Shown: piece after piece, positions 57,410 through 64,000 of the stretch | Layout: each line of letters begins with the position of its first letter | How positions within the stretch are numbered: the first letter of the stretch is position 1 | Assembly: GCA_032622095.1 (NCBI GenBank) | Contig: CP136065.1 | Location: forward strand, 63,223,094-63,287,093 | Source: Siphonodentalium dalli | Lineage: Eukaryota; Mollusca; Scaphopoda; Gadilida; Siphonodentaliidae | DNA: 64,000 nt | Direction of reading: 5' to 3' | Notes under the pieces: model-generated | What the model saw: the letters and a program-made list of their open reading frames with translations, nothing else | Told to the model about the DNA's origin: nothing | Databases searched by the model: none | Made by a program: the position numbers and the translations under genes

Positions 57410-60340
57410 ATAAACCGATTCGCACTCAGAGGAAAGGGGAATTGAGCCATATTCAATACGATGATTACCTGTCAATTACCATTCAATCAAAAGTTAATTG
57501 AATGGCTTGTGTTGTTACATGTTCCTGTTGAACAACTAGTCAAATGCTCTGCTAGATGACAATCGGATCAAAGTTTGTGTATATATCACCGGCATTCATG
57601 ACAAAAAACTTAACCAAACCTGTATATATTGCCCTAATTTTTCCGCGTACATGCATGTATATGTGAACAGTTTGTGGAATGTTCCCAACGGTATCATTCC
57701 AAAGATCACTACGTGACTATTGTGGATTATACATTCCAACCAGGTTTGGATTTCCTTCAGTTTACTTCCAATCACATCGCCCCTCCCGACAAACCAACAA
57801 ATATTCAATCAAAAGTTTCCATCAAAAGTGTTGTGCCCCCACCCATGCCCACCCCCTCTATGGCATCTACTAATTGTATGATCCATGTTTTAACTTCCCG
57901 AGTGACTGGTGCTATCATTAATAATGGCATATTGTTAAAATTTCGCATCTTCCGTTCCGATCTCCTTTCAGCTTACTATCCAATTAATGTCAAATATCTG
58001 TGTGATATTTAGCTCAATTCTATATTTTGGCCTCGTCGAAATACAGATACATGCAAGAAATATTGTTCATGAATTGGAGCAATTTGATTGGCCAAGGGTG
58101 TGAACCCGTTTATAAATAAAAATTATAGGGATATAGTTTAATGGTGAATGTCAGAAATAATCATTAATTTCGGCAAGTCCATTAATTTACAAACCGGAGG
58201 CAGGGGACACAGATATATACCAACCACCAGCGGGAAGCCAGACAATACCTTCGTTTTTTATTCAGATTGTTCCCAGGCCACTTAGGTGTTATTCGTCTGA
58301 CGTTAACAATAGCTCACGTAAGGTCTCGGTCGCAAAGTGTGAGAATTGTCGGAATACTCAATGAGAACATTTCCCGCTTTCAAGGAAACATGCCGAGACT
58401 GATTAAGCTCTTTAGACAACCAATATATAATACTTCGCCCGACATAAAGTCAATGTGAGCGTTGTATGAATGGGAATTGATGTCGGGAGGCATGAAACTC
58501 TACCAAAAACAAACGTAAATTGTTTAGCAAAGGCTGTCGGACGAGCCAAGCAATTCTACAAAGTGTATAATGCAATTTATTTTGACTGCATCCTTAATTG
58601 TACATTATATCGTAGAATAAATGGCATAATTATATGGTAAACATAACCCCTGGTATGACTATATAACCACATAATGTTTGAATCCCCGACAATTGAGCAA
58701 ATGCATAACTGTATAACCACATTAAAGCTATGGTATGCGTTCATGGTTTGTACAACTGAAAAAACCCATACCAAATATGTCAAACAATTATTACCAATAA
58801 CGTGAAAAAATAGAAGATATCTGCTCTTGTATTCATTATCAATAACTATCCAGTGACGAGTTTCCACATGCTGCAACCATTGTTGTTAAACACGCCGCTG
58901 TAACAGACAGTAATGTTTAACATTTCAGTAGCGAACATTAAATATAAAATACAGATAAATCTGACTTCATTAAATTATTTTCAGCCGCAATTGTGGCACT
59001 CTTTGTAGTAAAACAAAAGAAACTTTAACGTCGTGCTATCTCGTTATGCGCCATCATATATATTTAGCGCGTACTAAAATGTGACATCTGGATGATCTAG
59101 TGTTGACTGAAATTAATGAATGTTTGTGACATATTTTAGTATGTTAGCCAGCGTGTTACATGTACATACTGCTTCGTTTGCGTAAGTATGGTTTAAGTTG
59201 CTCATGTCGCGGGAATATCTAGTGTAACACGTGTTTTACCTCCGGCTGCACTGACTCTACCGTGTGACTCGAGATGGCAAAATATAAATTTCCTGTGTTT
59301 CTTAACTCAGTAAATACGTAGCAAATGTTATTATTGACTGGCATAACTGTACACTACGTGGCGTGAATGGACGATCAGGGCCAATGTTTGAATCAAGCAT
59401 GGCGTGTGCATACTAGGCCCTCTACGGAGACCACTAAAATTAGCAGTATTCATGCCATGAATAATACAACAATAATAAGTATAACAATAAGTATCTTTCA
59501 TCTTGAACCTGACTGGACATCAGGCATGTGAGCCGTTTCCATATATCATGATATAACCATCCCACATCGAGAGAGTGATGGTCTGCTTGACCATATACCA
59601 TACGAATTTAGGGATGACTGTCGTTTTATGTAATCATTTCTTGCTCTCGCGTTATGGTGTGATGCAATGTGCGTCTGGTAATGGCATTGTGTAATTGCGC
59701 ATTGAAAATACGGTAGATATAAGTAGGAAAGACAGAGCTAAGGATGTTGTGTCCCTTCCATGAATGTTCTGTATTTGGTTAAGAGATTAGTCAAAGATTG
59801 CGTCAAAGATTGCGTCCAAAATTGCTTTCCACTAGGAACTTATTTTCAATAAAAGGTTGCTGACCAAAATGTAAGCCCGACGAAGGTGACAGGTTTGACA
59901 GATATATGTGTTTCAGATCCCTATACTACAAACTGTAGAAGAAATTGATTACAACAATTTATATGATACATGGTGCATATTCACTAAATATGTTGCATAT
60001 CTTCAATGTGCCGAGAAATGGTCAATAACTGTAAAATAAAAACTTTAAATATTTCTATGTCGAAAAAGCAACAAGTTAAAACAATTGACTGGAAAATGAC
60101 GGAATACATGCTCGGAAAAAAGATGCGTCCCAGCATGTCGATTCTATATATAAAAAAAAGGCCAATAACTCCGCCAAATGAGTCCGACTGAACCCAAAAT
60201 TACAGGTGCGCAGGTTCCCATGTTGTTTGATATATGTGCCAAGATTAAATAGATCAGAAAATGACATAATACAGTCTCGGACAAAGTTCCGGACGGACGT
60301 ACTGGACAAAGTATACTTGTGGGGTGACTGCACATACCCA
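57410..60340. other. No gene recognised
   Basis: Frames of 112 codons (57674-58012 plus) and 99 codons (58577-58876 minus) show no domain or splice support. No catalogued repeat. Confidence 0.4.
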
Positions 60341-60344
60341 TGAA

Positions 60345-60637
60345 TACTTGTGGGGTGCGATCTTTTGTTTGAGTAAATTGTGGGGTGCAACCCACAACTG
60401 ACGATTTTTTAAAGAGCGTATTTTTAAAGAGCGTTATAAACTGTTTCTAAACAATCTCCGTTATTTCGTTAATATATCCTCTTTTTTGAATATTTTTTTT
60501 TTCTAAATATTTATTTAAGATATATTACATATTCTGAGAAATATTATATTAACGAAATAACGGAGATGGTTTGTAAATAAAACAATTAGAAGAAAAGCAT
60601 GTTAAATTCATGTTAAATTCATCGCACCCCACAAGTA
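60345..60637. mobile_element. Nested inverted repeat, 293 bp
   Basis: Outer arms TACTTGTGGGGTGCGA (60345) and its exact complement (ending 60637). Inner arms at 60449-60476 and 60545-60572 (AATCTCCGTTATTTCGTTAA and complement) surround an A/T-rich loop. Two further copies of TTGTGGGGTG lie at 60318 and 60379. GGACGGACG-type motifs flank both sides (60292, 60652). Confidence 0.6.
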
Positions 60638-60699
60638 CTCTCTGGTTAGTGCGGACGGACGGACTCACGGACGAGGGTTATTACTATAGTCCTCGGACG

Positions 60700-61240
60700 G
60701 AATGTCTGGGTCACAATAAGCCATATGTTAAATACCTATGAGTGAAATATATGTAAGGTCTCTTGTTGCTATATCAACGAACATGTAATTTAGGGGCGTG
60801 GTAAACGGAACGCCATCAAACTAAGAGCCAGCTCCAACACAAAACCTTCATCTCACAAATGCAACACTACAGTCGCTTCGCTACGAGTGGAAACTGAAAT
60901 GCACAAAAACAAAATACAACAGCTAACCATGCGGAAATATACTAGGCGTTACATTACATGCTGTTTGTTCTATTACAAGGGCCGAAGCAATGGTGCAAAG
61001 CAACCGAATATAATTTCTGCGATTCCAAGCACTGCAAGTTAGTTCATAAAACTTACAGTATACTTGTTGGAGGCCTTATCCGCGGCCGTCCTGAACATCC
61101 ACAGCGGTAAATGTGTCATTTCCGAACCGATATGTTGGTACTTTGACCCTTTAAACTTTGGCGGCTAATTGTCGTAGGGTTTAATCCTTTCTATATTAAA
61201 TGGATTCTATCCATTTATAAATGTAGACATTGGACATGTC
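60700..61240. other. No recognised feature
   Basis: No repeat of the catalogued families and no supported coding segment. Confidence 0.4.
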
Positions 61241-61242
61241 TA

Positions 61243-61447
61243 TTCGGTTGGGTGGATTGTTCATGATAAATTAGCAGACGACAGTATGACGAAAATATAA
61301 TACAAGTGTCGAAGGATTCCTATGCATTTGTTCGAAGTGCTCAGACATTCAGTTCAACAAACAATATATGGGTCTCCGGGTGGATGTTTAGGAAATATTA
61401 GCAGACGCCAGACGGTCGAAAAGATAATACAAATGAAGCAGGATTCA
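61243..61447. repeat. Old tandem duplication, about 128-bp period
   Basis: GGGTGGATTGTTCATGATAA then ATTAGCAGACGACAG is repeated as GGGTGGATGTTTAGGAAAT then ATTAGCAGACGCCAG 128 bp later, with ATAATACAA and GGATTC also conserved. Confidence 0.6.
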
Positions 61448-61628
61448 TTTCGTTGGTGTGACATTTCGTATAGCAACAACTAGTGCTGTGTCAGAGTTGC
61501 TGATAGTTATGGGCTGATATCATGTTGCGACCGAACTGAAATAAAACAATAATTACAGGCGGAATGAACATTCCTTGGAGTAACTAAGCATGCTGCTAAA
61601 TTAGTAATCGTTTCGATGTCGATTCGTG

Positions 61629-61936
61629 GGGTCATCGGTGGTTCCGTCTGTAAGGGACTCTGCTCCAGACCGACTTGCTCTCCAGCGCTGGCGATATTGG
61701 TTCAATTCCCGGTGGAGTCGTCGCTGAATTTGTATCCCATATCGCCATCTGGAGGAGTTGTCAGTTACTCGCCGATGGTCGGTGTTTTCGCCATGCACAA
61801 TGGGTAATTATTCCATCCAATGAAATCACTGCTATATTTACCTTAGTGCAAGGACTTACCTCCCACCAACGAAATTCACAACGTCGTGTTATATCCATGG
61901 GAGCTGAAACCGACGTTAGACCCCAATAAATAAGTA
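61629..61936 (+). repeat. tRNA-headed SINE with conserved tail, copy 3
   Basis: Plus orientation: GGTGGTTCCGTCTGTAAGGG (A box), GGTTCAATTCCCGG (B box), body, and tail CGACGTTAGACCCCAATAAA then TAAGTAAAT. The clearest copy for reading the 3' tail. Confidence 0.75.
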
Positions 61937-62061
61937 AATTTTAAATCGATATCGCTTGGTATATTCTTATTCAGAGAAGGTTACTGAAATGTATCATTTC
62001 GTTATTGGCCAAATACCATGAGTGACTGTACACTAAATCCGGCCATTTATGGGTCCAACTC

Positions 62062-62222
62062 CTTTTATACTCAACAGAATATATGCAACAAATAAATGCA
62101 TTTTAGCCCTGGATGAGTGCAAAATACACATAAACTCAGTATCATTATAATTACCATGTTGTTTACATCGTTCATGGCTCAAATTCATTCATTTGTTGCA
62201 TATATTCTGTTGAGTATAAAAG
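62062..62222. repeat. Inverted repeat with 33-37-bp arms
   Basis: CTTTTATACTCAACAGAATAT then ATGCAACAAAT at 62062-62099 is mirrored by ATTTGTTGCAT then ATATTCTGTTGAGTATAAAAG at 62190-62222 with almost no mismatch. The loop is about 90 nt. Possibly the arms of a small MITE. Confidence 0.65.
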
Positions 62223-62229
62223 AAGATTT

Positions 62230-62840
62230 ATGAAGTAATTCGTGTAATATTCAACATATTTTATAGATTATTGCCCCAAACAAGTTACTCAATTCCATGG
62301 TATATACTATATTTGGGTCTCCTAGTTCTTATAACTAGAACAACTACCCTATAGCCTGACAGATATGAATGTTGTTGTGTTGTCAATGACGAATCAAACA
62401 ACACATTATTGAGACAAATCAGATAAAACGCACACGACGACGCAATTATATCAGCGCTTAATTGTCTGCATTGAACGCAAAACATAATTTCGACCCCATT
62501 AGAATGGTAGGTCCAATAAACAACATGGTATAAGCTCTAACATCGAGAGATCTGGTGTATTGATGTGGAAACTTATTTGATCACATTTAGGCCAATTGTC
62601 GCTAATGAACTACACTTGATTACCACTTCGTCAATATATACCCCTGGGTCGCATCACTTCTATCACAGGATATAAAAACTACTTTTCTGATGAGAAATTT
62701 GATCGATATTAGCTCTGTGTGCTAACAATTTAAAGCCACCTTAATGGATGTCTTCTCATCATCAAATGTGGATCGAGGTCGCCCATTATTTTGTAATCCT
62801 CTTTCAAGTAAATGTTCTTTGGTTAAATTGATAAGGCGCA
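62230..62840. other. No recognised feature
   Basis: No supported coding or repeat signal. Confidence 0.4.
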
Positions 62841-62849
62841 GTGCGCATT

Positions 62850-63110
62850 ATGCGAACATAAGCTGACCAGCGATGGGGAAGCTGGTTCAAATCCCACTAA
62901 GCGCGGATTCGTTATCAATGCAACGAGAAGATAAGATCTTAATTATGTACCTCGGCAAGATTTTAGTAGCTTGCCGATGGTCGGTGGTTTCAACCTTCTC
63001 CATTATCGTCCATCATTGGAAGCGACCACCGGAATTTTTCGACTGCCTGCATCATCTTTGGAAGGCGATTGGACGCGTATCATTGTTTGGTTATCCGTTT
63101 GGCGATTAGC
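62850..63110 (+). repeat. tRNA-derived SINE, decayed
   Basis: B box GGTTCAAATCCCACT, then CTTGCCGATGGTCGGTGGTT, the same internal phrase as at 13560 and 61775. The A box is degraded; no clear tail. Confidence 0.5.
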
Positions 63111-63674
63111 ACTTTCTTGTTACTGCTAATCGAATATGGACTATCCTCCTCGTGTTTGTACACGCGCGTTATAACCTCAGCGATGACACTTATTCCACAC
63201 AGAGCGAAATAATGCCGACAATGGACCAGAATTCATTAGACCTACCAGAAAATCCCTTTAGCATGATACAAAGTGCAATTTACATCGAAAACGCGAAAGT
63301 GTAGAGATTGAACTATCAAAGAGTAACGTTTTTGATCCAACATATTTTTTACAGAAAATAGAATACTTCAAGAAGCACTAGACGGTATATATCAGTATTT
63401 GTGGCAAGGATGATTTGCAAGTTTAAACTTATTTAATCTCAATCAATCATATATTAATAATGGTTTACATCCAGGATATAACAGCCATGAATGAGAATAG
63501 GAATAATTATGTAAATGTATGAATGAATGGGTGATGCAAGTGACGTGAGTACATATGATCAATGTGTGTGTTGGTGCATACAAATATCGTTTTCTTTTTG
63601 TTTTGTTACGTTTTGAAATGGTGTTTTGCTTTGTTGCGGGGCCTGACACCCACTATCCCAAAGTTTTCTCGATT

Positions 63675-64000
63675 CGAGTTTAAAGTGATGTGAACACTCC
63701 GGTAGGGAGATCAAATAGAAATTGCTAATAATCTTGCTCAAAATAGTTAATTGGTACGAATAGTAATCCAATTTGACGATACACACCGTCATTCTTACTT
63801 ATTGATTAAATGCAATGACTCTCGATGGCGAAATCATTTGTGGTTAGATTGTCGCCTATAGTTGCGTCCCGAATCGAGATGTAAATATCTACGATTGGGC
63901 GCAGTTCAGACGATGTTTTCTATGGAGTAGTATGGTCGATTTCTTTGAAAGTTTCGGTGATGTTAGTAGAATGCTACATTCCCCAGGTTGGCATTGCACC
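63675..64000 (-). repeat. Dispersed repeat X, copy 3, runs off the window
   Basis: Reverse complement of 4749-5065: GGCATTGCACC, GTTGCGTCCCGAATCGAG and CACTCCGGTAGGG all align in order. The overlapping 77-codon minus frame is not conserved in copy 1. Confidence 0.7.

Noticed and set aside
61629-61720. tRNA gene
   Set aside because: A and B boxes are present but the cloverleaf does not close and the copy has a SINE body and tail.

Overview
The window looks like gene-poor, repeat-rich intergenic or intronic DNA from a metazoan nuclear genome, most likely a marine mollusc. It is AT-rich, has no operons or dense open frames, carries GT...AG intron signals, and is packed with short non-autonomous DNA transposons. 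It also holds tRNA-headed SINEs whose 3' ends read GACGTTA(A/G)ACCCC followed by AATAA repeats, a tail I associate with molluscan SINEs. That taxonomic placement is inference.

Layout. 1-2.1 kb: a 659-bp TIR element, then the 5' remnant of a hAT transposon with a spliced BED zinc finger. 3.5-10.7 kb: a palindromic TTAA-flanked MITE, copies of a dispersed repeat that returns inverted at the end of the window, a 244-bp MITE, a 3 x 127-bp tandem repeat, and other TIR elements. 8.3-10.4 kb and 28.5 kb: four small exon-like segments on the plus strand whose splice phases and open frames join into one 73-codon reading frame that starts with a signal peptide. This is the only candidate host gene I can support; its third intron would be 18 kb. 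18.4-23.7 kb: a SINE, then a TTAA-bounded element split by a 4.5-kb insertion with the structure E-S-E-S-E (E = 647-bp TIR element, S = about 1.27 kb). The uninterrupted relative of the host element lies at 34.1-34.6 kb, so the empty site can be read directly. 24-47 kb: many copies of one GC-cored MITE family, more palindromic TTAA MITEs, and three elaborate nested-palindrome elements (31.4, 32.4, 45.8 kb). 44.9-45.5 kb: two divergent small open frames of unknown function. 50.7-52.2 kb: a probable decayed LINE on the minus strand. 56.4-56.9 kb: a 43-bp minisatellite with dimeric higher-order structure. 57-64 kb: hairpin elements, SINEs, and the inverted copy of the 4.7-kb repeat.

How it fits together. 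Almost everything recognisable is mobile DNA without a transposase, depending on piggyBac-like (TTAA), Tc1/mariner-like (TA) or hAT enzymes supplied elsewhere. The two strongest observations are the E-S-E-S-E insertion, whose outer edges coincide with E ends although the unit is a tandem array, and the micro-exon chain. Most open frames of 60-140 codons are expected by chance at this base composition and are not annotated as genes.
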